NCBI RefSeq assembly: GCF_000512585.2 | Contig: NC_089242.1 | Location: 620,001 to 684,000, forward strand | Direction of reading: 5' to 3' | Origin: Kwoniella bestiolae CBS 10118 | Taxonomy: Eukaryota > Basidiomycota > Tremellomycetes > Tremellales > Cryptococcaceae | Length of the DNA: 64,000 nucleotides | In this document: one piece after another, positions 50,695 through 62,514 of the stretch | How the letters are laid out: each line of letters opens with the position of its first letter | Position numbering within the stretch: position 1 is the first letter of the stretch | Notes under the pieces: model-generated | Database searches by the model: none | The model's input: only the letters and a program-made list of their open reading frames with translations | Told to the model about the DNA's origin: nothing | Translations under genes and position numbers: made by a program

Positions 50695-53600
50695 TCACAA
50701 CGCCCCTAAAGGATCCCAAGCCTTCTTATCGTCCCCCATAGCAGCTCTGACCATCTCTTCATCTTCTGTCTTGCTACTTGAGTCTGTTGCTGTCTTTGGG
50801 ATCTGTGTAGTCGTTGAATACTTATCATTCAACGTCAGGTCAGCTAAAGAAGGCGATATCTTCCTTTCGAGCGTATTTGGTTCAGGCGCAAGTAATGTCG
50901 GTGTTGAAGTAGCGGGTCTATCGGGGGTCGTAGTTGACCATGGATTACTATTCACTCTATTCGTGCTTGGTCTAGCATGTGACGAGGTGCTGGGTATAAC
51001 CGGTGCAGGGCCATGTACGGAAGTCGAATTGGATGAAGAAGACCAAGGATTGCTTTCAGACGGTATCCTAAAATTCGTTCTAGGCGTATAAGTCCTATAT
51101 TCCTTCCTCTCTTCCAACCCATTTATACCCCCACTAGCAGCATGTACCATCTCCCCACTTCCACTCGATCTAGAATCCGGAACAGAACCCCACGGATCAT
51201 CCACTTCTACTGCCTCAGCTTTCAGCTGATTATATGCATCTTGCGAGATATTCTTGATTTGTCGACCTGCACTTTGGACAACGTTGAATGCGCCTTGCCA
51301 GTTCCACCCTCCCCCAGGGACAGGTGGCGAAGTAGTTAAACCCCTCTTGATCGGTGTATTGCTCTCACTCCCACTCCCACTCGCATTGTTCAAAGTATGA
51401 GCTTGAGGAGGTAATGGCGAGACTGATCGTACGGGATTGGTCGTGCCAGGTACCGGTAAAGATAAAGTTGCTGGGTCCTGCAAACTCGAAGTGATAGGTC
51501 CCACCACATCTACCCCCTGAGCCTGCTGTTGAAGTAATACAGGCGACCCATTCATCTCCTCGTCTCCTCTTTTGAACAACCTGAACCAGAATTTCACATC
51601 TTTCGGATCAAAAAGCAACACCCCCTGATCCCCCTCCGCTTTCTTATCCAAAGTCCCGTCGAACTCTTTGTTGATATACACCGATTTGTTCTGAGTAGCG
51701 TGATCCCATATCGAGGTAGTCTGAGTGGTATATTGCGATTTCTGCCTTTCGTTGTTGAATAGGAACGTCCCAAATTGACACGAATAAAGATGATAGTAGA
51801 TCTCCAGCAAATACTGCTCGTTGAATTCGAAACGTTCGGGGAACTGCCGTTGGATCTGTCTAACGCAATCCAGGAATTGATGAAAGACCGGTGAGATCTC
51901 CTTGAGGTGTGAGGTGGATGCCGTAGAGTTGGTAAATTGTTTTTGAACAGATGCGAAGAATGCCTGAGCAGCCTTTGTAGCTCCTTCACCTCCATTCTCT
52001 TCATCTGATTCATCCGATTCCTGATCGTTATTCTCGCTTAGGATGAAGTACCTCTCCGAGGAAAGATGATTCGACCTATCCATGAACTTATGGCCGAACG
52101 ACAAGAAATCTTTCTCAACCAGTACGTTGAAGCCCTCTATCGTCCTATAGTACGGATCGAGGCATATCTGGGAGATCGCACTCAGCTGAGCGGTCCGATC
52201 CCACCCATCAGAACAGTGTATCAACACGTGCGAGGCGTTCAGGTGGATATTCCGTATGATCATCAATGACCCATCTAATATCGTTGAAAGGTGTTTCAGC
52301 CAGTTCGATCTTCTCAACAATGTCCTGTCCAGTATCCCGGATGGTTTGGATTCGGCTTCTCTTATAGCTTCAATGATGATTTTGAGACTGTTCCGCATGA
52401 CGTGGATGTTATCTATGCCCAGATACGCTTTCTTGCCGAGTTTGTAGTTCTCCATATTTTCTGTGCCTGCTCCCATCGCTACGTTAGCCATGGCGTTGGT
52501 GGTGGGTCGGGCATCGATGATGAGGTTGGTAGTGGTCGCGCCGTAGACTGGCGCTGAATAGGCTGCTTCGGGGTATTGGTGCGATGAGAAAATACATTCG
52601 ACCAGGCGTTCATCTTGCGCAGAACGAGAGTTTTTCAGGCCTACCATCGGTTGCGAAGATCGCGTGATTGAGGCCTACAGACGAAGAGGAAGATCTCATT
52701 AGTAATTTGCTCCTTCACTGATAGGAAGCCTCCTGTCATGCACCCTAGGTTCGCTGGTTCGTTTTACTCTCCTCCCCCACAACCTTCAAACATCCCAGCA
52801 AATACCCTCTATTTCCCCTATTTCTCCTACCCAGCCCCCTCATCTCAACCTATCTCTTCCCCATTGACATAGATGAATCACCACTTCCCTACTCGGACCA
52901 TCCCTCTACCCAATTCAACCCAATCAACAACTCACATTATTCCCCCAATGCAAATAACTCAAAACCGGTATCCTCCCCTTACTCCTATACTTACTCGCAT
53001 AACTCAACGTCGAATCGCTAATCTTGGTAGGGACGACCATCTTGTTAGGGTAAGTAGGGGAGAACGAATAATCCTTATTTATATCGGTAAATCTCCATGA
53101 TTTCGTTTTGCTTCCCAGACCCTGACGGGCAAATTCGTTGCGGGGGTTGTACGTTGCCCATCCGCCTATCGTCGAAGAGGAGGAGGGGAGAGGTCGAGTG
53201 GAGTGGGAATGAGGAGGGGTGTAGAAGAATGCGTGTAGCTGCTCGACAGAGGCTACGACGTCCGTTCGTCCGTCCGTCCGTGAGTCATTATGTCTCATGC
53301 TGTTTGATAAGGGAGACCCAGTGCTCACTCTTAACCGCCGAATCCTTTATACTCTGCCATACGTCCTCTGCGCCCCCACTCTTCCCCATCGATCTATCCT
53401 TCTCAAATAGGAACACATAATTCTCGAAATGCTTAGTCTCAATCTTGAGTGGGTAATGACCCTGAATAGATTGAGGTAGTTTGGTGAGCAGGGTGATGGT
53501 AGGGTATGGTATCCAGATTTCATCGTTCTTATTCTGCTTATCCTTCGAAGTAGTGCTGGCGATAGAAGAAGAGGAAGTACCTGCTACAACCCCACCGATA

Positions 53601-53797
53601 TTACTCGATGAGGATGATCCACCAGGTATACCTACACCTGCGACTGGCGCGGGGTTCTCGCAGAATATCAAATGATGAGGTGTCAGATGGATTCCACCCG
53701 TCTTTCTAACTTTGCTTGGTTGTCCGTTGCTCGTAGTGGGTGGGATGTAGTGTTCCAAGATTACGTTGTCGACTTTGGCTATTCGTATGGTGTCCAT
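50695..53797 (-). CDS. YMR1: Myotubularin-type phosphoinositide 3-phosphatase Ymr1
   Basis: Removes the 3-phosphate from PI3P and PI(3,5)P2 on endosomal membranes (family knowledge). An N-terminal PH-GRAM-like region (residues 1-170) has a Ser/Gly insert. The phosphatase domain runs from WATYNPRNEFARQG and IPVLSYLHWGNNASITRSSQPMVGLKNSR to the active-site CX5R loop CSDGWDRTAQ, whose Cys and Arg are both intact. The C-terminal third is Ser/Pro-rich and disordered, with 'NPWS' repeats. Three exons were read. The second intron (about 52933-52678) is long at roughly 255 nt, and the first carries a (CGTC)n-like run near 53263-53280. About 920 aa; start 53797. Confidence 0.92.
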
Positions 53798-54294
53798 CTT
53801 GGGTGGTCTATGTATCTATGAGCTGGTACAAGATACGAGTAGGATCAGAGATATGGGTGAATTGATTCAACTGATATGGGATGGATGGACGAGTAACCGA
53901 GTTAGGTTGGTTGATGATGCTTGGACACTTCGGTCATCACCGCACCGCACCACGATGACCGGATGCTTAATTTGAACACACACCCACCTTGAAGATGAGA
54001 TGAGTTACATCTATACATAAATCCACTACATATAAGAGCAGTCAATTAGAAAGGATAATACCAGTATAGTATACAACAGAGAGAAAAGTCTATATCAGAG
54101 AACAACAGTGCGAAACGGTACATCTATTTCCTTTCTATTACATTTTCCCCCTTCCTCTTCCCGAGAATTCACATCGGTCTGTCCCTGGTACCGTCTCGTC
54201 TATGCCTCTATCCGTATATCCATCATCTTATATAGCAGGGAAAAGACGATCATACTATGGCAAAAGTGATTTGAATCAGTACATCTCTTGATAT
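53798..54294. promoter_or_regulatory. YMR1 promoter and 3' end of the DUF1992-ABC1K gene
   Basis: About 500 bp. No gene seen. Presumed YMR1 promoter (minus strand) and 3' UTR of the fusion gene. Confidence 0.4.
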
Positions 54295-57200
54295 TTAGAA
54301 GTATATAGCAACGTTGTTCTTGAAGTCGCAACTCGAAGAAAACAAATTACTCACCTTGATCCATTGATCCAATATTGAAGCCTCCCCAGCTACCTGTCTG
54401 GCTTCCACCCAAACCCATAACTACGTGACGACACAACACAATCAGCGATCTATTACAACATGCAAAGTAGAAGTAAAGATACCCACCTTGATCATAGCCA
54501 ACAGATTACCCTTCGGGGTATTATTAATCATCTCCTTGGTACCCATCTGTCTACCCAGCTGTCTCAATATAGGTAAAGCAGATTTGAACAAATCCATATT
54601 CGGATCCAACTGTCTACCTATCCCCTCCAACAATAATATACTCAAAACGGTATTAACAAAATCACCTTCAAGTTTTACGTGATGCTGTCGTACCGCATTA
54701 AGCACGTCCGTGAGTATATCAGAGATCTTGATCTTAGCCAAACTGAACGTCTTGGATTTGACAGATAAAACGACATGTTGGATTTTGAGGGCGAACGTCT
54801 CCTCGTCTATGACATGTTCGGGCGTCCGACATCGTTCGACCATGAGTTTACCAGCTTTGTACCCGTCGAACTCGGCTACACTCTGGAACAAGTCCAAGAA
54901 ATTCTTTCGATTCTTATCGTCCAGAGAGGTCACCAAACCAGCATCGATAAATACCAGTTGGGGCTCATAACCCTTCTTGTACAGCTCGGATAACCTCTCA
55001 TGCCACGCATCGTGATCATGAGCGATAGATGCTAAGGATTCGACCAGCTCGCCGTTGGTGAGCTCTGATGACGGCGGTGTGTCTGAGGAGGGCGTTTGGG
55101 GATGTCGAGTGAATTTATTGAGTAATGGGCCGAGGTAGTCTTTCGTGGTGGGCTTGTAGAATCGGACCATTATATTACCACTAAGCCACATATCAGCTTG
55201 CCTTGCCATTTCATGCCCACTAGCAGAAGCTAGCTTACGGATGCAGATCACCATGAGTCCAATTATCCAACAATAACATTTCCTGTGTACATCATTTATC
55301 GAATCAGCTAAGATCTTCAAAGAGAAATGACACACAACTGAAGTTCAGTGGATGACCAACTCACCAAGAAAGCATCCAGCCCAATCCCAGCAATCAAATC
55401 ATCGTACTCCCCACCACCATTCTGCAAGAACCATTTCAGTGGCAAAGCATTTTCGAATTCCTCAATCAACACATCCTGAGTCTCATCCCTTGCCCTACCC
55501 AACTTAATAGGGGAAGGGAAAGTAACTCTTCTACCTCGTTTCGCAAAGTTCACCTCGAACCTCTCCAGATTGGCCGCTTCCACTCTCAAGTCCAATTGGG
55601 AATTCATCATCTCGCCGAACACCTGCACTTCCTCGGGGAGGGATAACCATTCCATACCTGGGAAAGCATTGAATATGTTGGCGAAGACGGACATGATGGT
55701 TATATCCCTTCTGATAGTTTTACGGGCACGGGGATGAAGGACTTTGATAGCTACCGTTTGAGTATGCTGATCATCTACCGTGCCAGGTGTATCATGAGAT
55801 TTAGTCGCTGCTCCGCCGGTGAAGACAGAAGGTTTCAATTTGGCTTTATATACCTATCATCCACGAAAACACATTAGCTCAAACCAGATGACGCATGAAA
55901 GGACGGTATGATAGCGAAACTGACCTGAGCAATAGCACCGCATCCAATAGGTTCCTCCCCAAACTCCTCAAATATATCATCAAACTTCAGTCCGAAAGCC
56001 CTTTCCAATATCTTCTTAGTGTGAGATAAAGAATGTGGTTTCCCGTTGGAATGCAATTTCGACATCTTATCGCACAACTCCGCGGGGAACAGATCAGCCC
56101 GAGAAGCAGCCCATTGACCAAGTTTGATGAACGATGGACCGGCTCTCTCCATCTGTTTGACCAAGAACGAATACCACCAGCTCGCTCCCCAATTTTCTTC
56201 TTCCTCGTGAGAGATTGGTTTACCCGATCTGCGTCGTCGTCGTTCGGGTTTACCAACCAATAACATTGGGGTTGTCAGGATTACCGGTCCAAATAGGAAG
56301 GCCAGATGGAAGAACCGGATAAGAGTCGCGAGGGGCTCGAGGATGTATAATTGAATGACACCCAAGACCGAAAGAGGTGGTTCGGAGGGTGATATTGCCA
56401 CGATGTCTTCGTCGGAAGGACCTTCTTCTTTTTCATGAACAGGGATGAAGTCCATGTTGACGGCTGAATCGTTCTTGACAGGTCGTCGATAGAAGTAGAC
56501 CACCGCCCCCAAGCCAACACCAGCCATAACAGCCAACCTAAGGGGTTTGGGATCGGAAGAACCGCTATAACCGGACGATGAAGAGCCACTTGATCCACCA
56601 CCACCACCTGTATGTTCCCTCATAGGGTCGACTACACCACCAACCCGAGCTTTACCAATGACAGCCGAGACAGGAGCGGCGATCGTACCGAATGATCTTC
56701 TCGTGGCAGTCTTGAGTGCGGTCCAACCTTCATTATCGAAAACGAAAGGTGGTAAAGACGAATTTGGTCTGATAGGAAGTCTTGCAGCATCCTCCGCTCT
56801 CTTCTTGATTTCATTCCACACTTCATTCTTCAACACTTCTCCTCTAATCTTGTTCAATTCCCCTTCAAGGGTCAGAAGATGTCTTCGAGCAGGGGAAGGA
56901 GCTTGCGCATTCATCCGCCGTACTAGATCATTTATCTGTTTGATATTTTCTTGGTGGAACTTGAATTCACGAGCTTCCCAAGCTTCGTCCTGTGATGGTA
57001 TGGAATGTAGTGGTGGTAGTGGAGATAGAGCATTGGTAGAGATGACATTTCGGACAAGATGGGTTGTGTAGGTGGTGAGGAGGGTTGAGCGGAATGCGTT
57101 GAGAGTGGAATCAAGTGAATGCTGCAGTTCGATCCATGGTGGCAAGGCGCCTTGACGTTTGACTATTCGATTCCTACCGTTACATCGAAGCATGTCAATG

Positions 57201-58451
57201 GGATGTCTGTCTACTGGGAAAGGCAACGAGAGATCATCCTACTTACATCAGGAGTTCACCCGTTTCTGTTTTCGACAAAATTAGCTTGATTCTCGACCCA
57301 GAGTATGTGTGTGAAAGCTCACCTAGGTGTGGATTGCTCGCTTCAGGATCTTTGGGTATTGGTTTACCTTTACCATTGGTTATCTTGAAGAATCCGGCCT
57401 CTGTTCACATGGTGTTGAGCATCAGCAGGGCTCATCATGGTATTCGGAAAGGATTTCATTCTCACCTTTGGCACGCTGAAAAATTCCCACAAATCAGCAT
57501 ATATCCCCAACACACCCAACAGTTATCATCTGGTATAACACTTGTACTCACCTGTATCCGATCCTCCACCAGTCCACCCCAAGCTCTCATCCCACTCGCC
57601 GACCCCTTCCCCGCCCCCAACACACTACTCCCCTTGATCTGTCTATTCCCTCTAAACTTCTCGTCCCCGTCCTCTTCCCCACCCTCACCTTCTTCCCCCA
57701 AATCAATCATAATCCTCTCCCCATCCATAGATCCTATCCCCAGTCTGTAATCCAATGCATTCTCCCGAGCACTATCAAGCCTCCGTATGGTCTTTCCCGA
57801 TCGTCTCGCTTCCTTAACTCTCGATCGGGTCTTGCCGTCCGCTCCGGGGGGTAATTGTAACTCTAGCAAATTGGTCAAAGAGTCTCCATCTTTACGCGAT
57901 TTGATGAATGTACCGTATTTGATCTGAGGTACGGTACTGTTCAGCTTGGTCTCGCCGGTGTAGGTGGAATGCCATGGTCTATGAAGATGGGGAGGAATGG
58001 TCGTTCGATGGGGATTGGGTTTCTCTTCTTCCCCCTCTCCCACCTCTTTAGCAGGAGAGAATAATGGTTTTCCCAAAGCAGGGTTGAGATCTAAACTTTT
58101 CATGTATTTCTTGATCTTCTCCTCAGAGGAATTATGTTTGATACCACCCGGTTCTCTCATCGGTTTATTTACGTCCAATAACATCCTCAAGACCGCATCG
58201 TGCGTCGATTCTTCCCCTTGCCAAATTTCACCCTGACCATGCACAAGATGATCCCTCGATGATGATGAGGATGTTGATTCTTCTTCTATGGAATCTGCGA
58301 ATAGCTTGGCTGAGCCTGTGAGTCCATTTTGGGTAGAAGAAGAGGGGGAGGGACGATCGGAAGATGAGGGAGAGTGTTGAGATCGGATAGCTGCGAGGGC
58401 TCGCCGACTGGATGAGATCGCCGTGGTCGCCCTACGGTGGATCGGCAGCAT
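54295..58451 (-). CDS. DUF1992 (DNAJC28-type) domain fused to ABC1/ADCK (Cqd1/ADCK2-like) atypical kinase
   Basis: Continuous reading from MLPIHRRATTAISSSRR at 58451, a likely mitochondrial presequence. DUF1992/DNAJC28-type motifs come first: DRIQRAKEAGFF, TNGKGKPI, NRIVKRQGALPPWIELQ and KFHQENIKQINDLVRRMNAQAP. A single exon (57173-55925) then runs on into a membrane helix (LAVMAGVGLGAVVYFYRRP) and the ABC1 kinase: KxGQ in FIKLGQWAASR, VAIKVLHP, DNWTHGDLHPGN and VFIDAGL. Exons read are 58451-57552, 57475-57466, 57400-57323, a 19-nt exon near 57235-57253, 57173-55925, 55853-55365, 55282-55239, 55180-54487 and 54420 to the end. About 1200 aa. An alternative terminal exon would stop at 54276. 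Yeast Cqd1 and human ADCK2 are the nearest kinases I know; the exact orthologue is inferred. Confidence 0.85.
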
Positions 58452-59009
58452 GGTGATATGCTTCTGATACCTGTTCTGTAGATAGGATCAGCGGCTGTGA
58501 TAGGATGTATGATAAGTATACACAAGTTAAAGGCAAGAGAATCGAGAATGAAGAGAGGTAGTAACTGGACGTGCTCCACTTTCTGCCATCTATTCTATTT
58601 CAGTTATATGTGCAGATCCGGCACGCGCTGTAGCATGACGTCGGTCATCGACTGCCTCTGTGGCAAATCAATATAATTGCTTGTGCTGGTACATGCCATG
58701 TCATTGAACCAAGAACAACAAGAACTGCCCTAAGATGCGTGAACCATGTCCGAAAGACACTCATTCAGCATAGTTTATGCGTGGACTCTCCTATGCGTGC
58801 ATCGAGACCGAAGATAGCTGAATCGCCGGGTATAAAGGGGAGCAGTGTCATCCCCATCTTCAATGTTTCACACGAGACACTTGAGGTCAGGAAGACCAAA
58901 CGTGGTATCTCCCTGATGACAGGCAAGACGAAAGCATCTATACATACAACCAGATAGTAATCATACCATAAGAGATATCCCGAAAATTGCGCTCAAAGAT
59001 ACATAGTAC
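58452..59009. promoter_or_regulatory. Intergenic region upstream of the fusion gene
   Basis: 558 bp between the fusion-gene start and the SPC24 stop, both on the minus strand. No gene seen. Confidence 0.4.
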
Positions 59010-59955
59010 CTAACATCCCTCACTTGCCAAGTTCCATATCAAATTAGCCGTGTACACTTTCGACCGTGAATTATCGATAGGTACGGAATGCACGTCGTCC
59101 TTCAGGTCATTCCCTGTGTCGACATTGATGCATCAGCCAAGGCTGATCGAGTGCGAGATAAGGCGAACAACTCACTTATCAGTATTTTGTCTGCGCTTTT
59201 GTTGTCTTTGGAAGGGACCAGGCTGAATCCGCTTTCTGATAATATCTTTAAGCGTATTCTATGGAAAAAAAACGAAATCATCAGCACAGTTCCCAATGTT
59301 AGGCAGAGCACGTAATCAGATACTAATGGGGATGGGTGGACCAGGAATCTATGGGACTCGACGAGCACTATTGTCAAGGCAAAACACGTCCCAAAGAGAC
59401 ACGGCAGGTAGGCAAGATCTCACTCACATCTTCCCATCCATCCAATCATTCTTCCCATCATCCTCATCCTCCTCCCCGATATTTATCTTCTCCACCTCCT
59501 GCTTCTCCAATTTCAGTTTACCCAGTTCCACTTCCTTCTTCGATACCAGCGACTGTTCCTCGTTGAGCTGTTTCCCTACGGTATACTGCTTCTGTTCTAA
59601 CTGGCGGACTTGTTCTTCGTGCTCTACTGCTGTGGGGTGGGATGAGGGTCTCTGAGCCGCTGAGGAAGCTTGAGCGAGCTGACGTGATAGCTCTACACCC
59701 AGAGAGAAGATGTGATTAGCTGGAGTTGCGACGCTCCGGAGGTACAGCTAATCGTCTCGAATGGAGACGACTATGAAAGAAGTGATACCAAGGGGGAAGT
59801 TACTTACGCCTCAGCTCGTCTCTTGCTTTATCGACCACAGCGGTCCTCTCAGTATCTTTGGCATTCACAGCAGCCTCGGCAGCAGCTAGATTACCCAATT
59901 CTTCATCTGGAGAAAGAGTCGGTCCCACATCTCGTACGATCTTCCTAAAGACCAT
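59010..59955 (-). CDS. SPC24: Kinetochore protein Spc24 (Ndc80 complex)
   Basis: Spc24 pairs with Spc25 to anchor the Ndc80 complex to the inner kinetochore (family knowledge). Four exons (59955-59808, 59692-59428, 59258-59176, 59113-59010) give 199 aa, the usual fungal size, with all phases consistent. The N-terminal half is a coiled coil (LSPDEELGNLAAAEAAVN through VSKKEVELGKLKLEKQEVEK). The C-terminal globular domain has LRLKILSESGFSL and RNDLKDDVHSVPIDN, the fungal Spc24 signature, ending NLIWNLASEGC. Start MVFRKIV at 59955; a further upstream exon was tested and does not keep frame. Divergent from PCT1. Confidence 0.86.
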
Positions 59956-60639
59956 TGCTCCCATCAGCACACCACATTCCCATGGGTTCTCTCCTGCATA
60001 CTCACGCTAGTGACTTCCATGGCTCATCTGAGAATTCCTGTTCGCTGATTGAGCGCTCTGGTGAAGCAGACATTCGGTATTGGTGCATCGGTGGAGAAGT
60101 GGACATTTACGATGGCGGATATGGGGAGGTGGGTGTCCGAGCAATGTTGATCGTCAATTGCTACTTGTGCTAGCTGCTATCTATAGAGGTCTGGTGATAG
60201 TGACAGTGAATATGACAGAATGCGATGTTGAGTAGTGAAGTACACCTGCTACCCGTTGTATCGCTGAAAATGGTTTTGTTGACATGATTTCGACATTGAG
60301 CTCAGACGCGTCTGAAATTTTTGCCGTGTGCCTAATGTCATGTCTTGCGCCAAATAGGTGACAGATCGTCGCAAGCCTGACCAATCTCCCTCGTGTCGCG
60401 CCTAGCTTATCCAGGGTGATGGGAATGACGTTCAGGTGTCGAACTGTAGCTGTCGAGTTTCAGAGCCAAGCTACTGCTACTACTACATACTACATGCTAC
60501 ATCTCATATCCACCCACCCTATATCCACTCTTGATTTTCATCCACCAATCCATCTCTCGAATCACTTGCCACTGCTCACCCAGATTCGTACTTGTACATC
60601 ATCTGTCCCACCTCATCGACCCACTTCTCACTCATCATC
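59956..60639. promoter_or_regulatory. Divergent promoter region SPC24 / PCT1
   Basis: 684 bp between starts. C/T-rich near the PCT1 start (60480-60640). No gene seen. Confidence 0.45.
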
Positions 60640-62514
60640 ATGTCAACTTCAGCAGCCGTACCGAAACGGCATACAAGGAACCGTCCAGGAGAGAGAAGAG
60701 CGGCTAGGGATCCAAGTAGCTCGAGAGATGCAAGTGAGGAAGGTGTGTTACTTGTTCCTCAGCAATATCCACCTCATCTTGTAGAATACTGACAGATCCT
60801 GCCATCTTGTCCCCGTATCACATCCACACCCTTTCCATCTCTGCGTTTGACAAACCGAAATCAATTACCCCACAAATCAGATAACGATAATATCGAAAAC
60901 GAATTTTCCGACGTCGGATCCATCATCTCCACCCACGCAGAGACGGTATCCAGTGTCTCCACAGCAGATTCACCAAGGATGCAATCTTCTACTTCACCGT
61001 TACATGTGGCTGCATCTGGTATAACGGCTGCTACTGGACCTGGAGCATCCCAGCCACTGACAAAGAGGGCGTTACATCAGAAAAGGGTAGAGGAGTTGAG
61101 TGAGCAGGGAAGTATGAGTGAGGGGTTGGATTCGCCAACGTGAGTAGTCATTTCAGAATATTCAGTCTGATTCCTTTGATGGATGCCGGATGATGGAATG
61201 CACATTTGTGAGAGGTCAGTGCGCTAAACATATAAGGGTCTTATGGGATAGGTATGATGGTGATATCGAAAGTTCATCGACTATAGGAGGTACACCCGTC
61301 CACTCCTCCAATCTGCATCATCATATGAGAGCGGCTCAACCTACCTCACCTTCAAAGGGTAGTCTAGGTCTACAAGGTGATTTGAACACTACTACGGGAA
61401 CAAGTGCACCCTACGGAACAAACAGACTACCGACTCCGAAAGCGTCCAAAGCCAACCTGCTAACGGACTCGCCACCCTCGACAACACCTCAACTACCATA
61501 CGAACGACCAACTGACGTCCCAGTCGCTCCATCAAAGGCATTAGCTGAACCCAGGAGATCACAGACTCTACCATTATCAGCTAAACCCTCCATGTCTTCT
61601 TTGGGCCCACCAAAGATGTATACTAGACCTATCGAACTTGCCGAAAGCAACATCAAGGGTTTCGTGGAAAGGGCTATACATGGTGAAGGTGCCAAAGATG
61701 GGGTCGAGAGATGGTGGAAGACGAATCCGCCTCCTGAAGGTAAAGTCGTAAGGGTTTATGCGGACGGCGTATATGATTTGTTCCATTTCGGGTGGGTCGG
61801 TTTCGTTGCCTTGCCACTGCTTTACGGAACGGTATAGCTAATTTGACTTTAGTCACGCACTACAACTGCGTCAAGCTAAATTATCATTCCCCAAAGTCCA
61901 TCTTCTCGTCGGAGTATGTTCAGACGACCTATGCGCTTCTCACAAATCGCGTCCTGCCATGACCCACGCGGAGAGGTGCGAAGCTGTCAGACACTGTAGA
62001 TGGGTCGATGAGATCTTGCCAGATGCTCCCTGGGTGGTAGATCAAGAATGGTTGGACAAGTACGATATAGATTATATCGCACATGACGAAGAGGTCTATC
62101 CAAGTAAGGACCATGAGGATGTATATGCGTTTGCTAAGAAGAATGGTAAGTATTGATTTCCTACTACATCATTATATCCCTTTCTCAGGTCTCAAGGCAA
62201 CTTGTGAGTAGACATCGGAGCTGACTTTCGATTATCGTACAGGCCGCTTCGTCCCCACCCGACGTACTCCAGCTATATCAACCTCCGACCTGCTCGAACG
62301 TATAGTCCGAGGCTACCGAGATGGGTTCTTCGACTCGAAATTGGAGAAGAATGGTCATCCGGAATTACTAGCCGCGGACGTGGATTGGGATTCCAGCGCG
62401 TCGGTAGAGAAGAGGGAAAGGAGGAGGGAACAGGCGGCGCATAAGCACCATAATCAACATCATCATCACCAGCTGGGACAGGGACAGGGACAGCAGGTGC
62501 CTCATAAAAAGTGA
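60640..62514 (+). CDS. PCT1: Choline-phosphate cytidylyltransferase Pct1
   Basis: Makes CDP-choline from phosphocholine and CTP, the rate-limiting Kennedy-pathway step (family knowledge). The N-terminal roughly 240 residues are disordered and basic. Catalytic core: VVRVYADGVYDLFHFGHALQLRQAK with the HxGH motif split across an intron (about 61792-61852), then GVCSDDLCASHKSRPAM, ERCEAVRHCRWVDEILPDAPW and DYIAHDEE. The CTP motif reads RRTPAISTSDL; the usual Gly of RTxGIST is Ala here. The C-terminus is His/Gln-rich (HHNQHHHHQLGQGQ). Four introns. Ethanolamine-phosphate transferases have two such domains, so Pct1 is preferred. Stop at 62514. Confidence 0.9.
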
